Of a stretch of 64,000 nt of DNA, positions 9,931-20,261 are shown one piece after another. The DNA is from Pseudovibrio denitrificans JCM 12308 (GTDB taxonomy: Bacteria; Pseudomonadota; Alphaproteobacteria; Rhizobiales; Stappiaceae). The stretch is taken from contig NZ_BAZK01000007.1 of NCBI RefSeq assembly GCF_001310815.1, forward strand, positions 124,001 to 188,000. The letters run 5' to 3'. The notes below the pieces were generated by a model, which was not told the origin of the DNA, did no database searches, and was given only the letters and a program-made list of their open reading frames with translations. A program made the translations under genes and the position numbers. The stretch's first letter is position 1, and every line of letters begins with the position of its first letter.

Positions 9931-10838
9931 CGCAGGACACGATGAATTTTGCCGGTCAGGTAGCGATTATCACAGGTGCAGGCGGTGGGCTTGGCCGCCT
10001 TTATGCACTGGAGCTTGCTGCGCGCGGTGCTGCCGTGGTGGTGAATGATCTCGGCGGCTCGGTTGACGGCTCCGGCTCTTCCGCAACAGCGGCGGAGACG
10101 GTTGTTGAGGAGATCAAGGCAACGGGTGGCAGAGCAATTGCAAATGCTGCAGATGTGACGGATGAAGCTGCGGTCAATGCGATGGTTGCGGAAGCTGTCG
10201 AAGCCTTTGGCCGCGTTGATATTCTCATCAACAACGCTGGCATTCTGCGCGATAAGTCCTTTGCCAAGATGGAAATGGCCAACTGGAACAAGGTGGTAGA
10301 TGTGCACCTCAACGGTGCAGCGCTCTGCACCAAGGCTGTCTGGAACGTGATGAAAGAGCAAGGCTATGGCCGTATCATCATGACCACCTCTCCCTCTGGT
10401 ATCTATGGCAACTTCGGTCAGGCGAACTACGGCGCGGCAAAAGCAGGCCTGTGGGGCATGATGAATACGCTCGGCCTTGAAGGTGCCAAGAGCAACATTC
10501 ACGTAAACTGCATCGCACCTTCTGCGGGCACGCGTATGACTGAAACCATCATGGATGCTGGCACGCTGAAGATGCTGGCGCCAGAAAACATCACTCCCGC
10601 TGTTGTGTTCCTGTGCTCTCAGGCTGCCCCAACCCGCAAAGTGCTTGTAGCTGCTGCTGGCACCTACACACTGGCTGAAATGGTGGAAACGCAAGGCATT
10701 CATCTGGCGGAGGGGGATCGCACGCCAGAGGCAATCGCTGCCAACTGGGGCCGGATTTCTGATCGCACGGATGCGGAACCAGTCAATAGCGCCATGGAGG
10801 GTGTCGCCAAGTTGGTTAAGGCAATGGCCAACGCCTGA
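9927..10838 (+). CDS. SDR of the multifunctional-enzyme (HSD17B4-like) type
   Basis: SDR of 303 aa with TGAGGGLGR near residue 14, NNAGILRDKSF, Tyr168 and Lys172 in YGAAK. The segment VVNDLGGSVDGSG is characteristic of the hydroxyacyl-CoA dehydrogenase part of peroxisomal multifunctional enzyme 2. It continues about 40 residues past the usual SDR end. The start overlaps the MaoC stop; together the two would give hydratase plus dehydrogenase activity as two chains instead of one fused protein. Confidence 0.88.
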   Translation: MTQDTMNFAGQVAIITGAGGGLGRLYALELAARGAAVVVNDLGGSVDGSGSSATAAETVVEEIKATGGRAIANAADVTDEAAVNAMVAEAVEAFGRVDILINNAGILRDKSFAKMEMANWNKVVDVHLNGAALCTKAVWNVMKEQGYGRIIMTTSPSGIYGNFGQANYGAAKAGLWGMMNTLGLEGAKSNIHVNCIAPSAGTRMTETIMDAGTLKMLAPENITPAVVFLCSQAAPTRKVLVAAAGTYTLAEMVETQGIHLAEGDRTPEAIAANWGRISDRTDAEPVNSAMEGVAKLVKAMANA

Positions 10839-10920
10839 TTTCAGAGCAAAGTGAGAGCCTGACTGTTCACGGGACGGAGGAACTGTCAAGCTAGTGGATG
10901 TTTCATGGAGGAGGGAGCCC

Positions 10921-11958
10921 ATGACGAACGCCTTGCATACATTGGAAAAACCAGCGCTTCAGGCTTACCTGCAGCAACACGTGCCGGAATTTGGTGAGCT
11001 TCTGGAAATTGAGAAGTTTCCGGGCGGACAATCCAATCCGACCTACAAACTGGTGACTTCCGACAAGACATACGTCATGCGCGCCAAGCCTCCGGGAAAC
11101 CTGCTGAAGTCCGCACACATGGTGGATCGTGAGTATCAGGTGATGGCCGCGCTGGCAGACAGTGATGTACCGGTGCCTAAGGTCTACCACCTGTCGGAGG
11201 ACGAATCTCCAATCGGTACCATGTTCTTCGTCATGGAGTACGTTGAGGGGCGTATCTTCTGGGATCCGGCATTGCCGGAATGTTCAAACGAAGAGCGTAT
11301 GGCGATCTTTGCGGAGATGAACCGCGTGCTTGCAGCGCTGCATGATGTTTCTCCCAATGCTGTTGGTTTGATGGATTACGGCAAGCCGGGCAACTACTTC
11401 GCGCGGCAAACAGGGCGCTGGATCAAGCAGTACAAGGCTTCCGAGACCGTCAGCATTCCAGCCATGAACCGACTGATGGAATGGCTGGAAGCAAACATGG
11501 TGGAAGATGACGGTTCTTCCTCTCTGGTCCATGGGGATTACCGGCTCGACAACCTGATCTTCCATCCCACAGAACCTCGCATTGTTGCGGTGCTGGATTG
11601 GGAGCTCTCCACTCTTGGCCATCCTCTGGCGGACCTTGCCTATCAGTGCATGCAGTGGCGTTTGCCGTCCTTCAAAGGACTGCGGGGTCTTGCGGGACTG
11701 GATCGCGTTGCGCTCGGCATTCCGCTTGAAGAGGAGTACGTGCGCCAGTACTGTATGCGTCGAGGGCTCAGCGAAATTGAGAACTGGGAGTTCTATCTGG
11801 CGTTCTCCATGTTCCGATTAGCGGCTATTATTCAAGGGGTTGTGGCGCGTGCGGAAGCGGGCAATGCGTCCAATCCTGAAGCCGCAGATATGATGCGCAA
11901 AGCCGTTCCTCTCATCGCCACCATGGCCTGCGAGGTGATCGGCGAACTGGTGGAGTAA
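10921..11958 (+). CDS. APH-family phosphotransferase (ACAD10/FadE36 type)
   Basis: Aminoglycoside-phosphotransferase-like kinase of about 345 aa. FPGGQSNPTYKL is the nucleotide loop, HGDYRLDNLIF carries the catalytic Asp206 region, and VLDWELSTLGHPLADLAYQ the metal-binding DxD-type segment. ATG 10921 is preceded by GGAGGAGGGAGCCC. Family members next to acyl-CoA dehydrogenases are thought to phosphorylate hydroxyacyl-CoA so that phosphate can be eliminated; this matches the ACAD11-like gene at 7009. Last catabolic gene of the rightward operon before a GFA protein. Confidence 0.88.
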   Translation: MTNALHTLEKPALQAYLQQHVPEFGELLEIEKFPGGQSNPTYKLVTSDKTYVMRAKPPGNLLKSAHMVDREYQVMAALADSDVPVPKVYHLSEDESPIGTMFFVMEYVEGRIFWDPALPECSNEERMAIFAEMNRVLAALHDVSPNAVGLMDYGKPGNYFARQTGRWIKQYKASETVSIPAMNRLMEWLEANMVEDDGSSSLVHGDYRLDNLIFHPTEPRIVAVLDWELSTLGHPLADLAYQCMQWRLPSFKGLRGLAGLDRVALGIPLEEEYVRQYCMRRGLSEIENWEFYLAFSMFRLAAIIQGVVARAEAGNASNPEAADMMRKAVPLIATMACEVIGELVE

Positions 11959-11961
11959 GCA

Positions 11962-12384
11962 ATGAAACGATCCGGGCGTTGTATGTGTGGGGCGGTGTCT
12001 TACCAAATTGACGGCGACCCTGTGGTCACCGCGCAATGCCACTGCGAAGAGTGCCGCAGAACCAGCGGCACCGGTCATTCAGTCGGCGCTATGTTCCGTG
12101 TGGACCAGGTAAACATCTCCGGCGACCTGGGAGAATATGTCTACACCTCCGCCAACGGTTCGCAGGTCACCAAAGCGTTCTGCCCAAACTGCGGAAGCCC
12201 AATCTATGGCCGCAATACCAACGCGCCAGATCACATGACGTTGCCACTCGGTTCCATGGACAAAGCTGAAGATCTGGAAGTGCAAGTCGTCATCTTCAAC
12301 CGCGACAAGCAACATTGGGACACTCTGCCAGAAACCACCGCGATTTTCGAAACCCAACCGGACTGGAAGCCTGAAAAGGCGTGA
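11962..12384 (+). CDS. GFA/CENP-V domain zinc protein
   Basis: Glutathione-dependent formaldehyde-activating-like protein of 140 aa. Zinc ligands are visible in CMCGAV, CHCEECRR and CPNCGSPIYGR. It starts 4 nt after the phosphotransferase stop, so it is in the same operon. The biochemical role of most GFA proteins is not established; here it may handle a small aldehyde or only be co-expressed. Confidence 0.85.
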   Translation: MKRSGRCMCGAVSYQIDGDPVVTAQCHCEECRRTSGTGHSVGAMFRVDQVNISGDLGEYVYTSANGSQVTKAFCPNCGSPIYGRNTNAPDHMTLPLGSMDKAEDLEVQVVIFNRDKQHWDTLPETTAIFETQPDWKPEKA

Positions 12385-12404
12385 GTTAGTCTCTCAAAAC
12401 AACA

Positions 12405-12434
12405 ATGCCCGCCTAATTCGGGTTAGGCGGGCAT
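12405..12434. terminator. Bidirectional stem-loop between convergent genes
   Basis: ATGCCCGCCTAA pairs perfectly with TTAGGCGGGCAT across a 6-nt loop. It separates the rightward catabolic operon from the leftward solute-binding protein gene. A-rich sequence on the left and modest T content on the right suit termination from both sides. Confidence 0.75.
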
Positions 12435-12459
12435 GTTACGCAGAGCTCAATTGAGGTGC

Positions 12460-14358
12460 TTACTTCTCAAAGTAGAGCTGCTGCGGGTATGCGAGGCCAA
12501 CGCCGCGTAACGCGTCGTCATGGACAAACCCCGCAGGGAAGTTCTTCAGATTGTTTTTGCGCACATAGATTGCTGGTGTTTCGCCCACCAGTCCAATGTG
12601 CCAAACGTTCTTGGTGTGAACGTCAACCATCTGTTTTGCATAGGCATTTGCTTCTTCCAGACTTGTTGCTGTCTGTGCTGAATCCCAAGCTGCCCAAACA
12701 TCGCGGATCGCGTGATCCTTCGGTGGCTCTTCACCGGACTTGCCGTTGGAGTACCACCAGTTGAAGTAGTTCTGCGCAAAGCCGCCGCGACCGAGGAAAC
12801 GAACCGGATCAGCGGTGATGACGGAAGAGCGATCGAACGTGTCGAGGATCATGTCGAAATCAGCGGTTTCAACATGCTGCTGGAACAAAGTCCGGTCGAT
12901 AATGCGGACCAGCACTTCGATGCCCATGTCCTGCCAGTAAGTTCGCACCACTTCCAGCAGCTCACCCTGAATATCCCAGCGAGTCTCAAGTACGAAACTG
13001 AGGCGACGACCATCCGGCATCAGACGGAAACCATCGGAATCGTGTTCTGTCAGGCCGATTTCGTCCAGCAGAGCAGCAGCCCGCTCTGGATCATACTCTG
13101 TCCAGCGGCTTTCAGCGGTTTCATCATAGAATGGAGAACCGGAAATCGGGGAGGCCTGACGGGCTTCACCAAGGCCGGAGAACGCCAACTCGTTGATAGT
13201 TTCGCGATCTACGGAAACGTTAAGCGCTTCGCGGAAGCGAATGTCTTCAAACAAAGCCTGTTTGGTTGCATCTGCCGAATTCAGGTTCGGCATAATGCTC
13301 CATGTGAGCGCCTTGGTCCATTTCTCAATGGTGTAGTCGCCCTTGGCCTCGTTCTCCTTCAGGAGCGTGAAGTCAGCTACGTTGATGTGGCGGTTTTGTA
13401 GGTCGATCTCGCCTTGAATAGCCATGAAGTTGATGGCTTCCGGGTCCTGGAACAAGCGGTGCTCGATCTGATCGATATAAGGAAGCTGATTTCCTTCTGC
13501 ATCCACGCCGTAATAGTAAGGGTTGCGCTCCATGACCACGGTGTCGGATGGCGGCGGTGTTTTCACCCGCCATGCAGTCAGGACCGGCATATCCGGATTG
13601 AACCACCAGGCCTGGATCTGGCCTTTGGAGTCCCAGAGATCGGTCCATTTCTTCGCACCATGTTTGGCAATAGCTGCGTCCAGCTTGGCCGGATCTGCGT
13701 GGGTTGGATGGTAGTCCTTGAGGTAGTGGAATGGTTCGATGAAGCCTGGACGATCAAGGCCCGGACGGCCCGTGCTTTCCTTGGCCAGAACGGTCAGGAA
13801 CAGCGGGTATGGCTTTTCAAAAGAGACGGTGAAGGTGTAATCGTCGGCAAAAGACAGCTTCATTGGCACACCGTTGGAGGTGTACAGCGCCTTGATGGAT
13901 GGCATCAGGTCTTCGTTGAGGAACACGTCCTCATACCAGAAGCGTACGTCACGAGTGGTGACAGGCGCGCCATCAGACCAGCGCAGACCTTCGCGGATTG
14001 TGAAGGTGAACTCGCGGGCATCTTCACTCACGGAGTATTCGCCGATCCAGCCCGGAACCAGAGACAGGTTCTTGTCGCCATCCATGTAGGTTTCCACCAC
14101 ACGCTCTTCCATGAGCTTGGTTGGTCCCCAGCGGTCACTTGGGCCTTTGAAAGCGCGCTTCAGGACACCGCCATAGGTGCCGATGCTGTCGTAGACCGGG
14201 ATGACGCGTGGATTTTTCGGCAGGCGCTCTTCAACCGGTGGTAATTGACCGGCTTCGACCAGCTGCTTGAGCATTGGCGCTTCGCTGTAAGCCCAGCCAT
14301 TGGCGGCCAGAAACGGCAGCGTCAAAGCAGCAATCGATGTGAGTGTAACGCTCTTCAT
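12460..14358 (-). CDS. ABC transporter substrate-binding protein, family 5 (long, oligosaccharide-like)
   Basis: Periplasmic solute-binding protein of about 632 aa with a signal peptide (MKSVTLTSIAALTLPFLAANGWA). The start ATG 14358 follows GGGGAGAAT. The mature N-terminus (VEERLPKNPRVIPV, then IGTYGGVLKRAFKGPSDRW) and the length above 600 aa resemble the subgroup linked with oligosaccharide importers more than the shorter dipeptide binders. It lies 157 nt downstream of the GH95-like gene on the same strand, so a fucosylated glycan or oligosaccharide ligand is a reasonable inference. It has no permease of its own nearby apart from the set at 16876-20196. Confidence 0.85.
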   Translation of the reverse strand: MKSVTLTSIAALTLPFLAANGWAYSEAPMLKQLVEAGQLPPVEERLPKNPRVIPVYDSIGTYGGVLKRAFKGPSDRWGPTKLMEERVVETYMDGDKNLSLVPGWIGEYSVSEDAREFTFTIREGLRWSDGAPVTTRDVRFWYEDVFLNEDLMPSIKALYTSNGVPMKLSFADDYTFTVSFEKPYPLFLTVLAKESTGRPGLDRPGFIEPFHYLKDYHPTHADPAKLDAAIAKHGAKKWTDLWDSKGQIQAWWFNPDMPVLTAWRVKTPPPSDTVVMERNPYYYGVDAEGNQLPYIDQIEHRLFQDPEAINFMAIQGEIDLQNRHINVADFTLLKENEAKGDYTIEKWTKALTWSIMPNLNSADATKQALFEDIRFREALNVSVDRETINELAFSGLGEARQASPISGSPFYDETAESRWTEYDPERAAALLDEIGLTEHDSDGFRLMPDGRRLSFVLETRWDIQGELLEVVRTYWQDMGIEVLVRIIDRTLFQQHVETADFDMILDTFDRSSVITADPVRFLGRGGFAQNYFNWWYSNGKSGEEPPKDHAIRDVWAAWDSAQTATSLEEANAYAKQMVDVHTKNVWHIGLVGETPAIYVRKNNLKNFPAGFVHDDALRGVGLAYPQQLYFEK

Positions 14359-14514
14359 CAAATTCTCCCCCCATCTCACGGCGGCTCACTCCTCAATGAT
14401 CCAGCCATGAAATATTTATTGCGTGAGATCGGGAATCTCGACGCATTGCAATGTTTACGGGATGAGAATAAGTAGTTCCTCAGTGGTATATCAAAGTATT
14501 ACTATGAAAATATT

Positions 14515-16796
14515 TTAATAAATATCCTGTTTTTTACGTGGAATTACGATTCCTTGCTTGGTGAACCTGATCTTGGACTGTTCTTCTTTAAGGAAAGAAG
14601 CAATATCAAATTTTTGTGTTGCCCAAACGTAATTTTTACCTGCAGCCAAATGAATGCTGGTGTTGCGCAATTCTTCAGGAAGAAACTTAGACTGCAAAGT
14701 AAACTCACCCGTCCTTTTTGCTTTTACAGAGAGGAACGCAAGCACACCGTCACGCAGGACAGCGCTGACCAGATATCCGCCGTGGGCTGGCAGGTTGAAG
14801 AATGAGGCATCTTTCCAGCCTTGCGGGATTGCCGGGAACACGCGGATCTTTCCACCCCAGCTTTGCAGCAGCATGTCTATAGCCGCCGTTGCCCCCGTGA
14901 GAGGAACTTCCACCGTGGTCGCGTCAACTCCGGCGTGTTCATAATATTGCGTGTTGGTCAGATGCATGCGTCCGCCTGCACCAGTATCGAGAAACGCCCG
15001 CAAATACTCATGGGCAAGGTCGCCTTCGCCAATGGCGGCGTAGAGTGAAGCTGCCCCGGTAAAGGAGTAACCAACTAGTTTCTCGTGTGGTTCATGAGGT
15101 GATTTTGAGAAACTCTGCCAATGATCGACAGACTTTTGAATACGTTCCTTCTCGCCCTCTTGATCCGCATTGCGCAGGTAAAACGGATAGGCCATCAGCA
15201 AGTGGCTGTAATGCCGGTGCGCGTCGGTTAGGCTAACATCCTGACCAATCAGATACCCAGTCTCCTCTGAGTAGGGATAGTCCACCAATCGCCCCAGAAT
15301 CTCAGCGTATTCCAGCCTTTCTTCAGTGTCAGGCTCAAGGGCCAGATAGGTGGAGATCGCCCACTTCAGCACGGCAAGGTCATAGTTGCAATTGCGGGCG
15401 GACTTGTATTCTGGTGAGAACGTTTCTGGCAGATGGATGGAACCATCGGACGCATAGATGAAATGATACCGGTAGAACTGAATTCCCTTTTTCAGGAAGT
15501 GTTTAACGACTGTATGAAGCGTATCCTGATCGTCTTCATATGAGGCTGAGAGCCACAGGTTATGGACGAGCCAGAGGAAGTTCCCAAGCGTGGCATCCTG
15601 CACGTTTTGTGTGTGGTAGGCCGTACCATCCGCAATGCCAGCACCTTCGGTGAAGGGTGCGATTGGCGTCGGTTTTGGTCCTGGTTGGCAGAAGTCTGCG
15701 TTGGTGACGGTGTAAAGATTGTAACCACCTGCCTCTCCACCCATTTTTGCCAGTTGGTGCTCATGTTCCTCTAACTGGCGAATGAGTGGTTTCATCAGAT
15801 CAGAGCGATTGCCATATGCGCAGATCCAATAGGTAAGCTGGGAGTTGAGATTGTGCCAGACGCCGGGCCACGGGGTTGTGGGATCAAACCAAACGCCTTG
15901 CAGATCAATCAGCGCACCATCCGGCCGAGTGAGGCAGCGGAGCTTGTAGAACTGGAAATCAACATAGGACTCAAGCTCCTCATCCGGCAGCGAAATCAGC
16001 GTTCTGCTGGCGTACTCCGCCCATTCGTCCTCATGGGATTGCCTTTGTGTTTCATAGGGTTCGTTTAGTGCTGCCTGAAGGTTGGCGCGTGCGGTCTCCG
16101 CGAGTTGCCCGTTGTTGTAGCGATCGTACTCTACACGGCAGAAATGCCGGAGGCTTTGGTGATGGCGCTGAGTTGAGGTGGCAACGATCACCTCTCCAGC
16201 TTCATACCACGCTCACGATAGGTCGTGCTTGTGTACGCGCCAATATCATCTGCGTAGGACCGAACGTCTGCTAGCTCAAACGGTCCATTGTCGTGCGGGT
16301 GTGAGTTTCGGGTGCGGGAGGACTGCGGGTTTTCGATTGGATGATAGGTGAGTGTGGAACTAGTCACGACCTGCTTCACATCAAGTATGATGCTGTCGCT
16401 TAAAGCGTGGCAGAAGCAAGTGAGGGTGACGTTCTCCTCTTCCAGCTGCAACGTGCCGGAGAGGATGCCCGCGGCAAGATCAAGCCGTAACTGGACGCCT
16501 TTGATTTTGCTGGAGAAGGTGAGTTCACAGTACCCGAGTGGTTTGCGGTGGGCCGTCACTTCGGGGTTCACGTTGTAGACGTCCGCTCGTCCCAGAGCCA
16601 GCTGCAGCGTGGTGTCGCTCGTCTGGAACAGCATCACACCGACGAGCCCGGACCCAAGCAGAGTGCTTTCCTGCTGTCGTTGTGGGAGAGCGTTGTAGAG
16701 CACCTTGTTCCTTCTGAGTTTGCCAAGCTGGGCGTCTAGGCTGATCTGTTCAATGTCACTCTTTTCCAGAAGGGGCATGCTCAATCCAAAATACAA
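14515..16796 (-). pseudogene. GH95-like alpha-L-fucosidase, frameshifted
   Basis: Glycoside hydrolase family 95-like protein in two frames: 202 aa (16188-16796) and 558 aa (14515-16191). Restoring one G in the GG at 16191-16192 fuses them at about 760 aa, the family length. The first part is the beta-sandwich domain (TLLGSGLVGVMLF). The second is an alpha/alpha toroid with HNLNSQLTYW (the NxN pair of the active site) and DAHRHYSHLLMAYPF. No signal peptide is visible, so it is probably cytoplasmic and acts on imported oligosaccharide. Genes on both sides encode ABC uptake components, which supports that. Confidence 0.8.
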
Positions 16797-16875
16797 ACTG
16801 GCGAAATGGTTTTCGCCAGAGACTATCGGAGTGTTTTGTCGCAGGGCAGCACAGTTTATTGAAAAATTTCAATGC

Positions 16876-17622
16876 CTAGGCAGCTGGAGCGGAATACCTC
16901 GAGATCTCAACAAATCTACGTGACAACTCATGCTCAGGAGCATCGAAGAACTCCTCTGTTGCTTTGTGTTCCACGATCCTGCCGCCATCCATGACGGCGA
17001 TATCATCTGCTAGTTTTGCCAGGGTTTGCAGGTCGTGGGAGATGATGAGGATGCCCATGTTCATCTCTGCGCGCACCTTGCGCAAGAGGGATGTGATCTG
17101 CTCTTGAGTGACCAGATCCAGTGCGGAAAGCGGTTCATCCAACACCAGAAACTTGGGCTTCACGGCCAAAGCGCGTGCCAGTGCAATGCGTTGGCATTGT
17201 CCGCCGGAAAGTTGATGTGGGCGTTTTGCGGCGCAGGCATCTTCCAGCCCAACCATTTGGAGTAGCTCACGGGCCTGCCTTTGCCGCGCAGCTTTAGGCA
17301 GCTTATGGATGGCTTTCAGTGGCTCGCAGATCAGGTCCAGCGCGCTCAGGAAAGGGCTGAGTGCAGCCAATGGGTCCTGCCACATGTAGTGGATGATATT
17401 TCCTGTTTTGCTGAGGTCGGGAAAGAAGATCTGGTTGTTGTGAAACAGGGCATCTTGCGGTGTGGGGATGATCCCTGTCATTGCCTTGGCCAGCGTAGAT
17501 TTTCCGCAGCCAGAGCGGCCAACAAGGCCTGTGGTGCGCGAGGGATGCAGGGTCAGGCTGACTTGCGAAAGCACCTGATTGTCGCCATAGGCGATGGAGA
17601 GATGTCTTGCTTCCATGGTCAT
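16876..17622 (-). CDS. Oligopeptide/nickel-type ABC transporter ATPase (DppF-like)
   Basis: ABC ATPase of 248 aa. Walker A GRSGCGKS at residues 35-42, signature LSGGQCQR, and Walker B LVLDEPLSALD. It overlaps the start of its partner ATPase by 4 nt, and forms the last of five genes (binding protein, two permeases, two ATPases). It lacks the C-terminal oligopeptide-binding extension with the iron-sulfur cysteines found in some members. Confidence 0.88.
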   Translation of the reverse strand: MTMEARHLSIAYGDNQVLSQVSLTLHPSRTTGLVGRSGCGKSTLAKAMTGIIPTPQDALFHNNQIFFPDLSKTGNIIHYMWQDPLAALSPFLSALDLICEPLKAIHKLPKAARQRQARELLQMVGLEDACAAKRPHQLSGGQCQRIALARALAVKPKFLVLDEPLSALDLVTQEQITSLLRKVRAEMNMGILIISHDLQTLAKLADDIAVMDGGRIVEHKATEEFFDAPEHELSRRFVEISRYSAPAA

Positions 17623-18404
17623 AGTTGAAGCCTTTCCATAGCTCTGGTGATTTCAGCAGTGGCGCGGTGGCAGTCTGGCGCGACGGGTTGGTTGAGATCG
17701 CACGCGTCGACGATCCTGCCAGCATCCATCACCAGCACGGAGGTGCAGGTCTGGCGGACAATGCGCAGGTCGTGGCTGACAAACAACAGAGCAGAACCGG
17801 TTTCCTGCCGAACTACATCGAGCGCCTGCAAGGTTTCATGCTCGGTGATCACATCAAGACCGGTGGTTGGTTCATCGGCTATCAGAATAGTTGGCTTTAA
17901 AATCAAGGCCATAGCCATCATTACCCGCTGTTTCATGCCTCCACTGAGAGCATTGGGGTATTGCTTCAGGCAATGCTTGGGGAGAGAGACAGCTTCAAGA
18001 GCCTGACAGATTGCATTGTGGGCGTCTTGTCCGAGCAGCGAGACATTGTTAGCGGTTTCCAGCAGTTGTCTCTCAACAGTCAGGCTGGGGTGCAACGCGC
18101 TGCTGGGGCTTTGGAAAATGCAGAAGATGCCTGTACCTCTGATCCGCTGCTTTTCTGCATGCTGCATCTGCAACAGGTCTTTGCCCTGAAAGTGGATCGA
18201 GCCCCTAGTTGCTTCAAGTGGAGCACGTAAAGCGCCGGTAATTGCATGGCATGTCAGAGACTTACCGCAGCCGGATTTGCCGATGAGGCCTAAGCGTTGC
18301 CCCGCGGCAAGTTCAAAACTCACCTCCTCAACCAGTGGCTCGCTGTTCTGGGCTGCATTGGCGATGGTGAGGTCTTGGACCTGAAGAAGCGGTGTTTCTA
18401 CCAT
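17619..18404 (-). CDS. Oligopeptide/nickel-type ABC transporter ATPase (DppD-like)
   Basis: ABC ATPase of 261 aa. Walker A GKSGCGKS at residues 42-49, signature LSGGMKQR, Walker B ILIADEPTTGLD. The start is taken at ATG 18404, which overlaps the permease stop by 7 nt. An upstream extension in the same frame has no family similarity and runs through the permease gene in the wrong frame. With its neighbours it forms a family-5 (peptide, nickel or chelate) importer. Confidence 0.88.
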   Translation of the reverse strand: MVETPLLQVQDLTIANAAQNSEPLVEEVSFELAAGQRLGLIGKSGCGKSLTCHAITGALRAPLEATRGSIHFQGKDLLQMQHAEKQRIRGTGIFCIFQSPSSALHPSLTVERQLLETANNVSLLGQDAHNAICQALEAVSLPKHCLKQYPNALSGGMKQRVMMAMALILKPTILIADEPTTGLDVITEHETLQALDVVRQETGSALLFVSHDLRIVRQTCTSVLVMDAGRIVDACDLNQPVAPDCHRATAEITRAMERLQL

Positions 18405-19266
18405 CTGTAGGGTTTCCTCTTGTCCAGCTGAAAACGGATGCCTTCGCCCACCAGATTGAAGCTGAGAACGGCGAGGATGATGACGATGCCTGGTGCTAGC
18501 ACCACGCTTGGGCGCTCGGCAAAGAAAGGCCGTGCCTCGTTGAGCATGGCACCCCATTCTGCAGCAGGGGGCTGTGCGCCGAGACCGAGGAAGCTGAGGG
18601 ACGAGAGCACCAGCAGAAGACCCGCCATCTCCAGGGAGAGGACCACGAGCAGAGGTGGTAAGATCTGCGGGAGGATGTGTTTTGTGATTATACTCAAAGG
18701 CTTCTGCCGCATTGACGGGAGGCGAGCACGTACTCCTTAGAGGCAGCATCCAGCGTGAGGGTTCGCACCAAACGCGCCAGACTTGGCCACCAAGCCAGAG
18801 CAACGCCGATGACGGCGGAGGTCAGGGATGCGCCCAGATAGCCGATGATTGCGAGGGCAAAGACCAGCATGGGAAAGGCGAGGAAGATATCTGCAATCCG
18901 CATCAAAATCGCATCAACCCAACCCTTGCAGAGAGCTGAGAGCATGCCGGCAGGCAGTGCGATGGCGAGGATAAGGCCGGCTGTTGTGAGCGCTGTGCCC
19001 AGAGAAAGTGCTGTTCCAGCCATCAGACGGGAGAGGATACAGCGGCCCAGATGGTCTGTACCAAGCGGATAGGTCAGGTTAGGTGCGCTGAGGCGGTGAA
19101 GCAAGTCGATCTGGTTGGGTGGGTGTGGCGCGAAGGCTTCTCCGCCTAAAGCCAGCGTGATGAAGACGCATAGGAAGAGACCGCCCAGTAGAAACGTGGT
19201 TTTGCCTCTGAAGAGGTCTGTAACCCGCGAAAGAGGGAGGGATCTGGCACTCTCAACGTAAGCCAT
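18398..19266 (-). pseudogene. ABC transporter permease (DppC-like), frameshifted
   Basis: Inner-membrane permease. The N-terminal part to SKEYVLASRQ and the C-terminal part from MRQKPLSIITKHILP are in different frames. Restoring one A near 18712 joins them as ASRQMRQKPL, where the EAA loop of DppC-type permeases is expected. Total about 290 aa with six membrane segments. ATG 19266 is chosen because AAGGAGG lies 6 nt upstream. The gene overlaps the preceding permease by 14 nt. Confidence 0.82.
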
Positions 19267-20196
19267 GGTCATCCTCCTTGAGTTGAGGCATGAGCCAGTG
19301 ATTTGTTAGGTCTGCTAGGAAGTTCGCCAGAAAGAACACCAGTCCCATAAACAGCAGATACGCCTGCAAAATTGCGAAGTCCCGCTCTGCGATGGCCTGC
19401 AGAGCCAGTTGACCAAGCCCCGGCAAGTTGAAGATATTTTCGATAATTACCGAGCCGCCAAGCAGCGAGCCGAATGAGATTGCCCAGTTGGTGACAAGGG
19501 GTGGCAGAATGGATTTCAACACATGGCGGCCCAAAATAGCGCGGCGGGACAGACCCTTCGTGATGGCCAGACGAATATAATCCTCGCTCATCACGCAATG
19601 ATCCGCTCTCTCACCAATCGGCTCATCACGGCCGCATTGCCAAGCGCCAGCGTAATCACGGGCAAGATCAGATCTTGCGCATTGCCGAACTGCAGCAGCT
19701 TGAACCACCCGAGATCCAACGCAAACACTGCAAGCAGAAACAGCGCCAGCCAGAAGGATGGCACGGAGACCAGAAACATGGTCAGCACGTAAAGGCTGGT
19801 GGAGAGCGATGTGCGCTGTGAAACAGCCGTTACGGTGCCGAGCACCAGCGACAGGACCAGCGAGCTGACAAAGGCCAGAACAGACAGCGTTGCTGTGATC
19901 GGCAAGTGCTCTTTGAACAGCTCCAGCACGGGCCGGCCCGAGGCGATGGATGTGCCCAGATCCAAACGGAAGAGATCCATCAGCCAGATAAAATAGCGTT
20001 GTATCAGAGGCTTATCGAGCCCGTACTCTGCGCGCAAGGCATCCACTTGCTCAGCGGAAAACGCCACGCCCAGACGGCGCAGTTCCATCTCGATGGGATC
20101 ACCAGGGGTGAGGCCTATGATCAGAAAACCAATCAGGGTCATGCCAAACAGAGTTGGTATTCCCGAAAGCGTGCGCTTGAAAACAAACTGCTTCAT
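19253..20196 (-). pseudogene. ABC transporter permease (DppB-like), frameshifted
   Basis: Inner-membrane permease with the typical N-terminal membrane helix and periplasmic GDPIEMELRRLG segment. The frame ends at RLVRERIIA and resumes as VMSEDYIRLAITKGLSRR. One G missing near 19594 accounts for the break. The restored protein is about 314 aa. It follows the binding protein gene after a 65-nt gap with a stem-loop. Confidence 0.82.
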
Positions 20197-20216
20197 TTGC
20201 TTATCTTTCGTGAAAA

Positions 20217-20254
20217 GGCAGCACAGCGCACCGCGTTGCGATGGCCTGTGCTGC
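20217..20254 (-). terminator. Stem-loop between binding protein and permease genes
   Basis: GGCAGCACAG pairs with CTGTGCTGC just after the binding-protein stop. There is no T-tract. Such hairpins commonly stabilise the binding-protein portion of ABC operon transcripts so that it is made in excess over the membrane parts. Confidence 0.5.
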
Positions 20255-20261
20255 GCCTCTC

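Noticed and set aside
16188-16191. Programmed frameshift or coupled two-gene reading of the GH95 locus
   Set aside because: No slippery heptamer or stimulatory structure, and the same type of one-base loss occurs in many unrelated genes of the window.
18405-18803. N-terminal extension of the DppD-like ATPase
   Set aside because: It runs through the permease gene in another frame and has no family similarity. ATG 18404 gives a normal ATPase.
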